In this document: one piece after another, positions 33,005 through 64,000 of the stretch
Position numbering within the stretch: the first letter of the stretch is position 1
Layout: each line of letters starts with the position of its first letter
Assembly (NCBI RefSeq): GCF_036850765.1
Contig: NC_089490.1
Coordinates: forward strand, 241,304,442-241,368,441
Reading direction: 5' to 3'
Source: Saccopteryx bilineata
Lineage: Eukaryota; Chordata; Mammalia; Chiroptera; Emballonuridae
DNA: 64,000 nucleotides
Position numbers and translations under genes: made by a program
The notes under the pieces: generated by a model
What the model saw: only the letters and a program-made list of their open reading frames with translations
What the model was told of the DNA's origin: nothing
Databases searched by the model: none

Positions 33005-34249
33005 GCAGGTGACAGGGTTTTCAGAATCTTAAAAGATTGACGTGTATCTTTCTTTAATAATAATCTTTGGATATTTATCACATAAATATTCTTTTGTCAA
33101 TTTTGGATTTTAGGTGTGTTTTTGCATGAGGCTGAGAGTAGTGATGACAGTGACATTGTGTCCTTGGTCCTGTACTGGCATCTTTACATAATCTCTCTAA
33201 TTTCCACAGTCCTGCAAGGTAGGTGATACTGCTCTCATTCTGTGGTTGAGGAAGTGTAGTCAGTGACATAGGCAGGACTCCCACCCAGGACTTGCCTCTC
33301 CCACAGCTAGAAGGTCAGTCTCTTTTCTTCTAGTAGATGGTGGCAATGGGGAATAAGGCAGAGTGTACACAGATCAAAAGTCAAAGGTGAGTAAAAATTA
33401 GTTTGTGGTATACTTTGTCCCTAATCAACCTAAAGGTGACTAAGATTGATGAAAGAGTCTGTTAAATAGGTATTTCTAAGTAAAATGTAAAACAAACCAA
33501 GACAGTTATTTATAGGAAAGAGAGAGGTATTTTCATTGAATTGTTAGAAAGGCATTTATTGTACTGAAGGTCATTAAAAAAAAATGCATCCCGTGTTGAA
33601 ACCAGCTTCCTGAACTACAGGCACTTTGTGGCTTTTCTGCTCTGTCTGTATGGCCTGTCACCTGTATGTCATCCCTGCAGAAGAGCTGTTGTCAGAGGAG
33701 AGCATCTGGCTGCGATGTTTTATTTTGTCTTGTTTTTGCAAACAGGATACTTGCTGCTTTCTCCCACCCTCTCCCAACCCCAGATTAGCCAGTGAGCTGG
33801 ATATTGCCATGAGGTGGGTGTTTGTTAAACAGGAAAGTGAAAGTCTTGTGGGGGCAGTTGCTTACCATGCTGCTAAATTGGTGCGCTGTTTTTTCCTTAC
33901 CATCCTCCCTGCCCTTGCTATTTGAGGACTGCTCTTAGAGAGCATCTGCTGAATACTTGTGCTGACAGCTAACCTTACCCCCTCACCAGGGTAATGCTGA
34001 AGCTGTTTCCACAGGAAGTGAGCCTGGGTCTGTGAAGTGTAGAATTGGGTGTTTAAATGATAAAAACAAATAAAGCCTAAGAATAGTAAGCACCTTGCAG
34101 ATCTCTACAATCAGAAGTTTCCTCTGAGGCAGGAGATGAAAAGCACAGATCCCTAGTTCCCTGAACTAAAAGTTTCCATGGAGCAGAAAGGGGCCATCCT
34201 GGTGAACTGTGTGCCCCCCATTTAGGAGTTCCCTTTAAAAAGGGTAGTG
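33005..34249. other. Intergenic sequence between TMEM183A and PPFIA4
   Basis: I see no gene, recognisable young repeat or long open frame here. Older diverged repeats may be present. Confidence 0.5.
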
Positions 34250-34422
34250 ATGCCTGACCTGTGGTGGCACAGTGGATAAAGTGTCAACCTGGAAACGCTG
34301 AGGTTGCCGATTCAAAACCCTGGGCTTGCCTGGTCAAGGCACATACAGGAGTTGATGCTTCCTGCTCCTCCCCCCTTCTCTCTCCCCTCTCTATAATGAA
34401 TAAAATCTAAAAAAAATAAAAA
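34250..34422 (+). repeat. Short tRNA-type SINE
   Basis: GCCTGACCTGTGGTGGCACA begins it. AAAGGGTAGTG flanks it on both sides. Confidence 0.9.
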
Positions 34423-34514
34423 GGGTAGTGAAATGTATTTGAAATGCAGAATTGTATTTTGACTCAGCATCTTAGTTTTTGTATCAAACTCTGGTGTGAT
34501 GACAGGTAAAATAT

Positions 34515-34759
34515 ATATATTTTTTAAGTGAGAGAGACAGACAGGAAGGGAGAGAGATGAGAAGCATCAACTTGTAGTTGCAGTACCCCAGCGGTTCAGT
34601 GCCTTGACTGAGGAGCTCCAGCTGAGTCAGTGACACCTTGCTCAAGCCAGCGACCTTGGGCTTCAAGCTAGCAAACCTGTGCTTGAGCTGGCAACCTTGG
34701 GGTTTCAAGCCTGGATCCTCAGCATCCCAGGCTGATGCTCTGCCACCGCCTGGTTAGGC
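34515..34759 (-). repeat. Dimeric tRNA-type SINE, diverged
   Basis: It is antisense, ending CCACCGCCTGGTTAGGC. Confidence 0.85.
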
Positions 34760-34936
34760 AACAGATAAAAGATACTGCCTCAGCTGTTGTCTTTCCATAA
34801 TGTTGACAAATGCATGGTAAAGTGTTATGGCTTTAGCTCTCTTTTAGTGGCTGAGTTGTCTTTTCTGTAATTTTCATTTAAATATATACCTTGATTTTGT
34901 TCTGAGGGTCAGACAAAACATAAATTGGGCTTCAAT

Positions 34937-34960
34937 CCCCCCCCCCCCCCCCCCCCCCCC
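34937..34960. repeat. Poly(C) tract, about 24 bases
   Basis: It is an uninterrupted C run in the sequence given. Its length is prone to sequencing error. Confidence 0.9.
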
Positions 34961-35519
34961 GTAAATCACAGTTACTCAGATTTTCCTGCCTTCTACCAAA
35001 GATATCTGGAAACTAAGCTAATTGGTGAATATATTAGAACAAAAACAAAAAAGACTAGTGATATGTGCAAATGATCCCAACTACAGCCTTAGTTGATGTA
35101 GAACGTGTATTCGTAAATACATGCAAGCACATCCTCCTGCGGGACTGACGAACACGGTGAACTTCACGAACCAGGCGGGAAAGATACATCAAGATCCAAA
35201 GGGGACGGGGAACAGTTCGGGAAATGGAGCAATTTCACTATAATTTGTCAGGAGTGATGACGTCGAGCCTGTCTTCAAAGTATGAATGTGTAATACACAG
35301 CGTCCTATCTCAGTAACAGGGTCAGCGCTGGCAGGGGCCTGAATGAGACCAGCGGCATGTTTCACTTGAGCGCATACTACCGAAATGGGTCTGGGTTTCA
35401 GGTTTCTCCACTGAAAAAGGCAAAGTAGTAAGTGGGCGCAGGGAGCAGGTGTGAAAGGTTACAAACCACTGGCAAACAAGACCAGGGCCGAGGCCAAGTT
35501 GGGGTGCAGGTGGCCAGAC

Positions 35520-36300
35520 TTGGACTAGGTGGCTCAAAGGGAGGATCGCTGCGCGAAGACCGGCGAGGATAGACTGCGCGGCCGCTCTCCGGTCACGTGC
35601 CGGGCGGAGACGGCTAAAGGAGCCGGCAGGCCCCGCCCCCGGGGTGATGCCCTGGCCCCTGTGAGGGGGCGGGGCTCTGCTAAGGGGAACTGCCTTGGGC
35701 CCAGGTCACGTGTGGGGCGGGGCTGCCGGTCAGGGGCGTGGCCTCGAGGAAGGAGGTGGGGATCTTGCCCTGAAGGCTACAGCTGCTCTCAGTCCTGCTA
35801 CGGGCGCTTGGGCCCTTCCCTGATCTCCTGGTCTAGCCGAGCTGCCCGGTGCTCGAGGACTGCAGGCAGGTGAGCATCCAGAGCCTGGGCTGTGGGGAGG
35901 TGTTTCTTCTCACTTCCAGCTTCTGCACAGTTTGGGGAGGGTTCTCTGGCGCGTCTTTGGCATCAGTCCCTTTTCACGCCACAGGCAGAGATGCGGCTGC
36001 TCACCGGCCTTTGCAGTCCGGTGCCCTTGGGGTGAGCATGGACACGATGCCCAGTTTGGGGACGAGGTTGGAGTCGCATTTACCCTTCATTCAACCTCGG
36101 AGGAGGGGGTTGAGCCAGCAGGTCTGGCGGAAACCGGAGGGACTGCGCCCTCATTTCTCCCCCACCTCCACCCCGGGAGAGTCGGAGAAGAAGTGTGTCT
36201 TAGCTCCTGAGCCAGCTCTGCTGCGGAGATACCAGGGGGCGCAAGAGGTGCTGAGGACTTGGTGCTAGGGAGTCTTGAACCTTCTCCCGTCGCTCACAAC
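35520..36300 (+). promoter_or_regulatory. PPFIA4: CpG-rich promoter and non-coding first exon of PPFIA4
   Basis: It is GC-rich and CpG-rich, with several GC boxes (GGGGCGGGGC) and two GGTCACGTG E-boxes. A good splice donor (GCAG|GTGAGC) at 35869/35870 marks the likely end of a non-coding exon 1. No TATA box is seen. Placement of the transcription start is inferred. Confidence 0.65.
35592..35712. promoter_or_regulatory. Two GGTCACGTG E-boxes
   Basis: CACGTG occurs at 35594-35599 and 35707-35712, each preceded by GGT. This suits USF/MITF-type bHLH factors and contains the hypoxia-response core ACGTG. Confidence 0.5.
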
Positions 36301-37267
36301 ACCCCTTCTTAATGTCATGAGCTGTTCATCCTGTCAGATGCAGCCTGAGCCGGAGATGCCCGTCTCCGCAATGCCGGCCGAGGTTTGCCGCGGTGGGGAC
36401 CAGGGTGGGCGCAACTGGAAAAGGAGGCGGGAATAGAGATTCGTGAGCCGGTAGGGTGAGGGTGCGGAGCTGACTTTCCACCACGCAGTATGTTTTCCAG
36501 GGCAGATCCTGCGGCTTTGGGTGGTGGGTTGGAAGAGCGGTCAGGTCAGGTTGGAGGACTTGGAAACAAGGTGTGGATGCTTTTCCTTGAGAAGGATTTG
36601 GGGGTGGTGATGGAGGACTAGGTGCCACTAGGTGCTGATGTCACCTTTGAGGAGAGGCATCTGGGGAGTGTCCATTAGAGGGGCAGGGTAGCTGCGGCTG
36701 CTGTGGGTGGTGAGCAAGTGGTTAAGGAGGAAGCCCTGCTTAGTTTGGGGATCCACTCCTCCTGGGAGCTTAAGGGAACCCTCCAGCAGCAGGGTTTCAG
36801 GGACTCCCCTTAGTCTTTCCGGAGCTGTTTGAACTGGTACTTAGTACTTTGTTCATCATTCAGCAGACATTTATTGGGCATCTACTGTATGCTAGACACA
36901 GTGGTAGGTGTTGGGTCTTTTGAAGTCAATTTGGGGCCATGGGGCATTGGAAAGATACACAGTCAGACACAGTAGGCACTCTGTTAATAACTCCCCCCAA
37001 AGTTTATTTTTGTACATTGCTATTGGATTAGAAAAGGTTGGAACTGTCTAACTGGATTCTAACCCATCTACCCCCTGCGAATATTAACAGCCCAGCCACC
37101 CCCAAGGGAAGCTGCCTTAGCAAAAGGAACACTTCCAATGATTTCCCTTCGCTATTTTCTAGGACTTTTTTCTGAAGCCTGAGGAGGCTGCCTGGGGTAA
37201 ATTGTATCTCAAAATAGTAAGATGATGAATTGCACAGTGGTAATTGGAGTCCAAGAATGCTCTAGAC

Positions 37268-38242
37268 CAGTATTTTTCAACCTTTTTACACTTGAGGACT
37301 GGTGACCTAGCCGGCCGGAAACGGAAACAAGCACCAAGTAGTTTTTATCTTACTGCACGTAACAGTACAACATGGTAGAGGCAGGTGCTTGATTTCCAAA
37401 CTCCACCTGTATGATGTATTGAATGCTATGTCAGTCTGTCCAGATGCTGTTTGTCTATTGCGCATCATTTGTAAATGTTCTGGGTGGTTCAAAAGGTTGT
37501 TCAAACAAGCCCACAAGTTCCAAGGATACCTAAGACAACCTCAATAGTAGTTTCATTGATGATACAGGCTGATATATGGCAATCATCCTGAGCATAAGTG
37601 AATTTGACTAAGATCATTGGCTCTATAATCTTCATACAACATCAGGCTGGTTAACTCTTTCGCAGGCCACAGGAAGTCACCATCTATGCGGGGGAGGCAG
37701 GGCAGTGGTGAGGGGAGCTCTGGGCTGGGGTAATCTAGCTTCAGGGCCAGGCAGTGCCTGAGGATGCGCCTGGCCTTTGACTCACCAGTCACACAAGGGG
37801 CTCATGTCTCTGCAGAGCCTTGGGTGCTGCAGCCCTCACCTTCCTTTTTTTTTTTTACAGAGACAGAGAGAGGGCCAGATAGGGACACACAGGCAGGAAC
37901 GGAGAGAGATGAGAAGCATCAATCATCAGTTTTTCATTGTGACACCTTAGTTGTTTGTTCATTGATTGTTTTCTCATATGTGCCTTGACCGTGGACCTTC
38001 AGCAGACCGAGTAACCCCTTGCTCAAGCCGGGGACCTTGGGTCCAAGTTGGTGAGCTTTGCTCAAACCAGATGAGCCCGTGCTCAAACTGGTGACCTCGG
38101 GGTCTTGAACCCGGGTCTTCTGCATCCAGTCCGTCGCTCTATCCACTGTGCCACCACCTGGTCAGGCTTGCCTTCCTTAAGGATCTCTGTTCCTCCAAGT
38201 TAGTGAGTTCCAGGGCCAGTCCTAGGCAATTGAAAAACACTG
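37268..38242. mobile_element. hAT element (975 bp) carrying a copy of nearby host DNA
   Basis: The ends read CAGTATTTTTCAACC and, in reverse complement, CAGTGTTTTTCAATT. A perfect 8-bp duplication CTCTAGAC flanks it (37260-37267, 38243-38250). The part 37666-38219, minus a SINE at 37848-38167, matches host DNA at 38998-39017 plus 39208-39408 at roughly 94-95% identity by eye. It lies in PPFIA4 intron 1. Confidence 0.85.
37848..38167 (-). repeat. Dimeric tRNA-type SINE inside the hAT element
   Basis: It is antisense. CCTTCCTT is duplicated at its ends, and it splits the host-derived segment. Confidence 0.9.
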
Positions 38243-38451
38243 CTCTAGACACTTGGCACAGTGGAAGACACCATCTCTGGAAAACAGCAGAGTGTGGTGG
38301 AGGGGGAAATGGAAGCGAAAGCTCACCCAGTGAGTGTTGCTGAGCTTGTCCTGATGCCAGAGATGTGGATGTGTGGCCTGGCAGCTGTGTGCTAAGGAGG
38401 GATTGGAGGGGCAAGGTAGGCAGCCAGGCTCCTGGGTCTCTCTCTCTCTTT

Positions 38452-38610
38452 TTAAATTTTTTATTGATTTGAGAGAGAGAAACATCAACTTGTTCTACTT
38501 ATTTATGCATTCATTGGTTGATTTTTGTATGTGCCCTGACTGGGGATTGAACCAGTAACCTTGGAGTATTGGGATGATGCTCAAACCCACTGAGCAACCT
38601 GGCCAGGGCT
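38452..38610 (-). repeat. VES-like SINE in PPFIA4 intron 1
   Basis: It is antisense, ending CAACCTGGCCAGGGCT. Confidence 0.85.
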
Positions 38611-38997
38611 CCTAGGTTTTTCGATTGATTACTGAAATCTTTGAGTTAGAAAAAGTTGTCAGGTATTGCTGTGATGCTTTCAGACCTCTGAGGATAATGG
38701 GGAGAGCTGGGGAGAGGACGAGGAGCCAGGCTGTGGTGGCAGTGAGGCAGAACCAGGGCTCAGCAGGGCCAGGGAGCTGGGGGGCCAAAAGGGTTTTAGG
38801 ATATGGGGAAGCTAGCTGAGGCCTTTCTAAGCTGGGGATACTCTCCTTGGGGTTGTAAGAGCATGGTGTGCTCTTGATCTGTGCCAAGTGTGTGCTGGAG
38901 AGGGGTTCTCATGGCGCAGGGGCTGAGGGAGGGAAAGCTGCCCCAGGTCTCAGGTAGAGAATTGGGAGAAATGAAGAGGAGGGAGTGTGACACTGCA

Positions 38998-39408
38998 GCC
39001 ACAGGAAGTCACCATCTGTGCCCCCTCTGGCCTGCAGGCTCACTGACCTATAATTAGCTCTGGAAGGCATAAGGTGCTGGCTCACAGGAATAAACATGGC
39101 TTTTTGGGTGGCCATGAGTTGAAAGCACTTGAAGGCAAACTTTGAAGGGGTGTCTCCTAGGGCCCCTCAGCCTTTGCTGTCCTGAGACGGGTCTTTGGGA
39201 GCTGAGAATGCGGGGGAGGCAGAGCAGGGTGAGGGGAGCTCTGGGCTGGGGTAATCTAGCTCCAGGGCCAGGCAGAGCCTGAGGACGTGCCTGGCCTTTG
39301 ACTCACCAGTCACACGAGGGGCTCATAGCTCTGCAGAGCCTTGGGTGCTGCAGCCCTCGCCTTCCTTAAGGATCTCCGTTCCTCCAAGTTAGTGAGTTCC
39401 AGGGCCAG
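38998..39408. repeat. Probable source locus of the host DNA carried in the hAT element at 37268
   Basis: Segments 38998-39017 and 39208-39408 recur joined together inside the hAT element. The 190 bases between them are missing there. This copy has no terminal repeats or target duplication of its own. Confidence 0.7.
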
Positions 39409-42400
39409 ACAGGCCTTGGCTGGGACTTAGTGGGTCAGAATGCAAGGGGCACACAGGCCCATTGAGGTTGTGCCAAAGGTTTGATGTTTGGTTCCAGGCT
39501 ACTCAGTCCGAGTTCCTGTCCAACTATTACTTGTGTGTCTATGTTCTCTCAAGTAGACTTCTTGTGGGTTGAGGTTGCATCTTAATGCCTTTTGAGTCTC
39601 ACATCTGTGAAATGGGAAGAAGAATTCTGTCTCCTTGTGAGGAATCGTGAGGATTGAAGTGAGTTAATATGTGTAACTTACAGCATAGTACCTGGCACAT
39701 GGTAGCTGTTGAATAGATTATAGCTGCTCTCACAGTTGTTTTTTTTCCTGGGTGATACTACCCCACCCCATTTCCTGTAGTCAGCTTGGATGGATGGCCT
39801 TCCTCTTACCTCTGTGCTTTGAAGGGGCTCCCATTCTGAGGCTCCCTCTTAACCCTTTTCTTGGGCACTGAGACTTGAGTGCCTGCTGGTAGCTTGGCCC
39901 TGGCCCTGCCATGGGCAGTAGCATGGCTCTAGCCACGCTCTCTTGCAGGGGTGGGGCCTGCCATCTGGTAAGGCAGCGGGGAACCAGCCTGTGTGTGTGA
40001 CCCAAGTGCCCATCCCTTCTGTTTGTTAGGAGAAGATGGGGGTAAGTTTTGGGAAGCTTAAGAGGCCTCAAGAGTTTTTGTGTTCCATGTGTGTGAGCCA
40101 AGAGGCCTATTTTTTGCCCGACTCCTCCCTTCTCCTCACACATACAGACACACACACCCCTGCTCACCTGCAACCCTCTTCTGCGGTTTCACAGCTTGCC
40201 CACATATCTCACCAGCAAACACCCCACAAATGCTTTCTCTGGGAGGTGGGTAGTTTTCACCTCTGGATCGGGGCCCATGTGTGTTAGCGAGATGTGCAGG
40301 AGCTGAGGAGGCTTCTTCAGGCTGAGATGACAACTATGCTATTTAAAGACAGCCCTGGAGCCAGAAGGAGCCAGGTGTCCCTGCTCAGGGCTGCTCTCTG
40401 CTAGCCATGCCGTTGCCCTCTGCGGGGCACTTGGCTCTATGTGGTGGTATTTCGCCAGGGGAAGTGGGGTTGCTACCTGGCACTTGGTTTGGAGAGAGGC
40501 TGGGGAAGGACTGGTGGCACTAGGCCAACTTACCAGTTGCCAGAATGACCAGGAGGATTTGGGGAAGGCCAGGTTGGACCAAACAGCCAGCATGTCACAG
40601 TGGGCAGCCGGAGAACTTCCTAACCCTTGCCTGCAAAGACTGTAAAACTGCCCACAGGCTCACCTTTGCCCCCCTGCTGGGTGGTCAGACTCCCCTGTAC
40701 GCATGGGCTCTTCATGCTTTTCCAAGCTCTGTTCATCCATGAGTCCATCCCTCTGAGGTGGGCAAACAGGGTCATGGGTTCCATCACACAGCAGAGGCCT
40801 CAGTAGGTGGAGAAAAGCCCAAGGCCACTCAGATGGTCTCCTCGGTACCTACCAGCTCTGGGTCCCTTTCTACTTATGCAGGCTGCTGGGAATCAGTGTC
40901 TCCAAGCTCCTTACCCAGCTCTCTGCTACAAGGGGCCCCTTCCCCAGCTCTTCTGCTCTCTTACTTCTTGGGGGGGGGGCTGAGGGAGGAGGAGGGATAA
41001 GGGCCTGTCTGTCCTGAGCTTGAAGAGGTGTTGGGGGCCTTTGCGGCCTTTCAGCCTCGCAAATGGAGCACTTGGGGTGCAGGGTCCTGGGCACAGTGGG
41101 TGGAGAGATGGGAGGGGTTGCTGTTAGCATCAGTGAAGTAGCAGCTCTGGCTGCTGCTGCTCTGGGGGACTGGCAGGTACCGACCAAGGTGCTACTTTTT
41201 GCCTCCATGGTGGCTGTCAGCTTGGGGACAGGACCCCTTGGGTCAGAATGTGTCTGGGAATGTGTGTGGCCACATGTGTGTATATTCTCTGTGGCCCTGT
41301 GTCTACGTATCTGCATGTGTGGGAAGCACCCACATGCCTGCTTGAACCAGTGGGCCCTCTAGGAATGGCTGTGGTGTGAGCTCAGGGGTTCTCAAGCTGG
41401 CATTCTGACTTCCTGATCCAGGCCCCCTGTTCTTCCCAGGTCATCAGTACTTGGGGGAGGGGGAGAGGATGACAGGTGGGTTCAGATGGAAGAGGCTTGG
41501 CTCTTCCCTGGTTCTTCTGCTGGGTTCAGCCCAGTGTCTCACTTCTGACCTCACACTGGGTCTCCATGCATCCTGTCCTCTCCCAGTCTGACAATGGAGG
41601 GGTGGATGAGAAGCTGTTCCTGTGTCTCCGAAAGAAGAGGCGGAGGGGCAGGAAGGAAAGCACTGTTAATGGAGCACTGCTGTGCCGGGTGCTTCAAATC
41701 TTGTCTCATGTAACAGGAGCTTGATGACAGCTCCCTCTGCACACTGACGGAGGTGGTGGCCTTCCAGCAGTGGGCAGTGAGGTCAGCAGCCGCTGCAGGC
41801 AGAGAGTTACCCAGTGGCATGCGGTCCTCCTCCTTACGCCTCTTTAGCTCTGACCACTGAGCATCCCTGTGCCAGGCTTAAGGTGTTAGTGGAGCCCAGG
41901 CTGTGCACACACTAGTGTTATGTGGATGGAAGAGAGTCCAAATCTTGAGCAGGACCCCAACCTCTCAGCCCTGTCCCAGCAGACTGATAGCCCCAGTCCA
42001 CATCTACCCTAGGTCTCCTCAAATTTTCCAGCCATGGATGCAGAATGAAAACCTGTGTGCCAGGTTTCAGAGTGGGGGCGACTTGAGCCAGCGCTCCTCC
42101 CTGAATACTGAGCTCAGTGCCAGCCTAGCATCACCAAGGAGCCATGTTGCACCAGTGTTAGGGGAGGACCACCCCGAGAGCCCTTTCACCCCTTCTCTGC
42201 CTGCCTCAGCTGGAACGAAGGGCAAAAGCTGTGGGGAGAAGGGCCAGAGACCCTGTCCCTCCCCTTGTTCTCTCCCACCCTAGGTCTCAGGAGGTCTCTA
42301 GGCAGCCTGCCACTTGGCTGAATCATTTCTATATTTGGCCAGGGAGCTACATGGATGGGGGAACCACTCCACTGCGGATGCACTTCTGACAGCTGGGGTG

Positions 42401-42804
42401 GGTGAGCAAGGGACAGAGGCTATGGGGTGGGCAGTGCATTCATCGGAGAACTGAGGAAGCTGAGAAGGGGCTTGTACCAACACCTCCCTCCTTCCTCTCC
42501 ACTTTCCCTGGCTGCCTGTCTGCCTCCATATTGTCCTCACAGCAGTTTCTTCTTCCATAGACCCTCCAGAGAGCATGGGTGTCACGCTACCCAGTTTGGA
42601 CTCTACCAGGCTCCAGCGCCCAGTCTAAACAGAGCCTCTTCTAGCCCTGCTCTACCTGTCTGCCATGGCCACATTTGGCTGCTGCCTGCCTGCCTGGGAA
42701 CGTAGGACACCCAGCCCCAGCCCTGAAAGGTTAAGCCAAGTCCTCTGGTTCCATTCCACAGACGGGCTTTGGGCGTGTGGCCACATTCAGAACGAGAGCA
42801 ACTG

Positions 42805-42900
42805 ATGCCATGGGAGAAGCCAGGCACACCTATCCGCTCGCCTGGCACTGCCCTTCTGAGACCTGTGCACTGGGCCCCCGCGGAGGTGCCAGCACTGTGA
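42805..42900 (+). other. uORF in the PPFIA4 5' leader
   Basis: A 31-codon frame from ATG to TGA ends 48 bases before the PPFIA4 start. It is present only if the coding exon begins at the acceptor at 42760-42761 (CCATTCCACAG), which is the best candidate. Confidence 0.4.
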
Positions 42901-42948
42901 ACCCCTCCCCTACCCCCCACGCTGAGAAGACCCCCGCCCACCCCCACC

Positions 42949-64000
<21,052 letters not shown>

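Noticed and set aside
34937..34960. A functional i-motif/G-quadruplex element
   Set aside because: A pure homopolymer of this kind is more likely a slippage-prone tract or sequencing artefact, and no promoter is next to it.
35529..36268. Coding potential in the PPFIA4 promoter region
   Set aside because: The open frames there reflect high GC content. No domain or conserved start is recognisable, and a splice donor at 35870 marks a non-coding exon.

Overview
The window is mammalian nuclear DNA and almost certainly comes from a bat. It is packed with tRNA-headed SINEs of several types, including a type of about 390 bp whose head has an intact A/B-box layout, a dimeric type of about 340 bp and two shorter types. 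It also carries short hAT transposons with perfect 8-bp target duplications and a mariner-like MITE. Young DNA transposons combined with these SINE families point to Chiroptera. A horseshoe-bat-like (Rhinolophidae) source is my best guess but cannot be proven from the sequence alone. The gene order, an MGAT4-family gene followed by TMEM183A and PPFIA4, corresponds to the human 1q32.1 interval.

Region 1 (about 1.9-9.2 kb): a complete three-coding-exon MGAT4-family glycosyltransferase gene on the minus strand, which I call MGAT4E-like. It can be assembled with consistent splice phases into an uninterrupted 451-aa type II membrane protein. A practically identical 388-bp inverted copy of its first coding exon lies about 1.15 kb upstream of it.

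Region 2 (10.2-18.1 kb): a degraded class II (betaretrovirus-like) provirus on the minus strand. It has two LTRs, a tRNA-Lys3-type primer site, a polypurine tract, a 6-bp target duplication, and broken gag, pro, RT, RNase H, integrase and env-like pieces. Two things do not belong there. One is a class I gag-pro fragment lying between integrase and the env-like remnant. The other is a 223-bp fragment of an MHC class II beta-1 domain exon, best matching DOB, inserted in reverse transcriptase with its own target duplication and a CAA/A-rich tail. The DOB-like fragment inside an ERV is the most unusual object in the window.

Region 3 (20.5-33.0 kb): the complete TMEM183A gene on the plus strand, with eight coding exons and 376 aa. 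It starts in a CpG-rich promoter with a perfect CRE palindrome and an inverted CCAAT box. A strong upstream ATG opens a uORF that overlaps the main start.

Region 4 (35.5-64.0 kb): PPFIA4 (liprin-alpha-4) on the plus strand, from a CpG-rich promoter with two GGTCACGTG boxes through 24 complete coding exons. It is cut by the window end in the exon after the one coding most of SAM2. About 1024 codons are present; the remaining SAM2-SAM3 exons lie outside. Intron 1 holds a 975-bp hAT element that appears to carry a spliced-looking copy of host sequence found about 1 kb away.

The three genes do not form a functional unit; they are neighbours. One acts in N-glycan branching in the Golgi, one is a membrane or nuclear-envelope F-box-like protein, and one is a synaptic active-zone scaffold.
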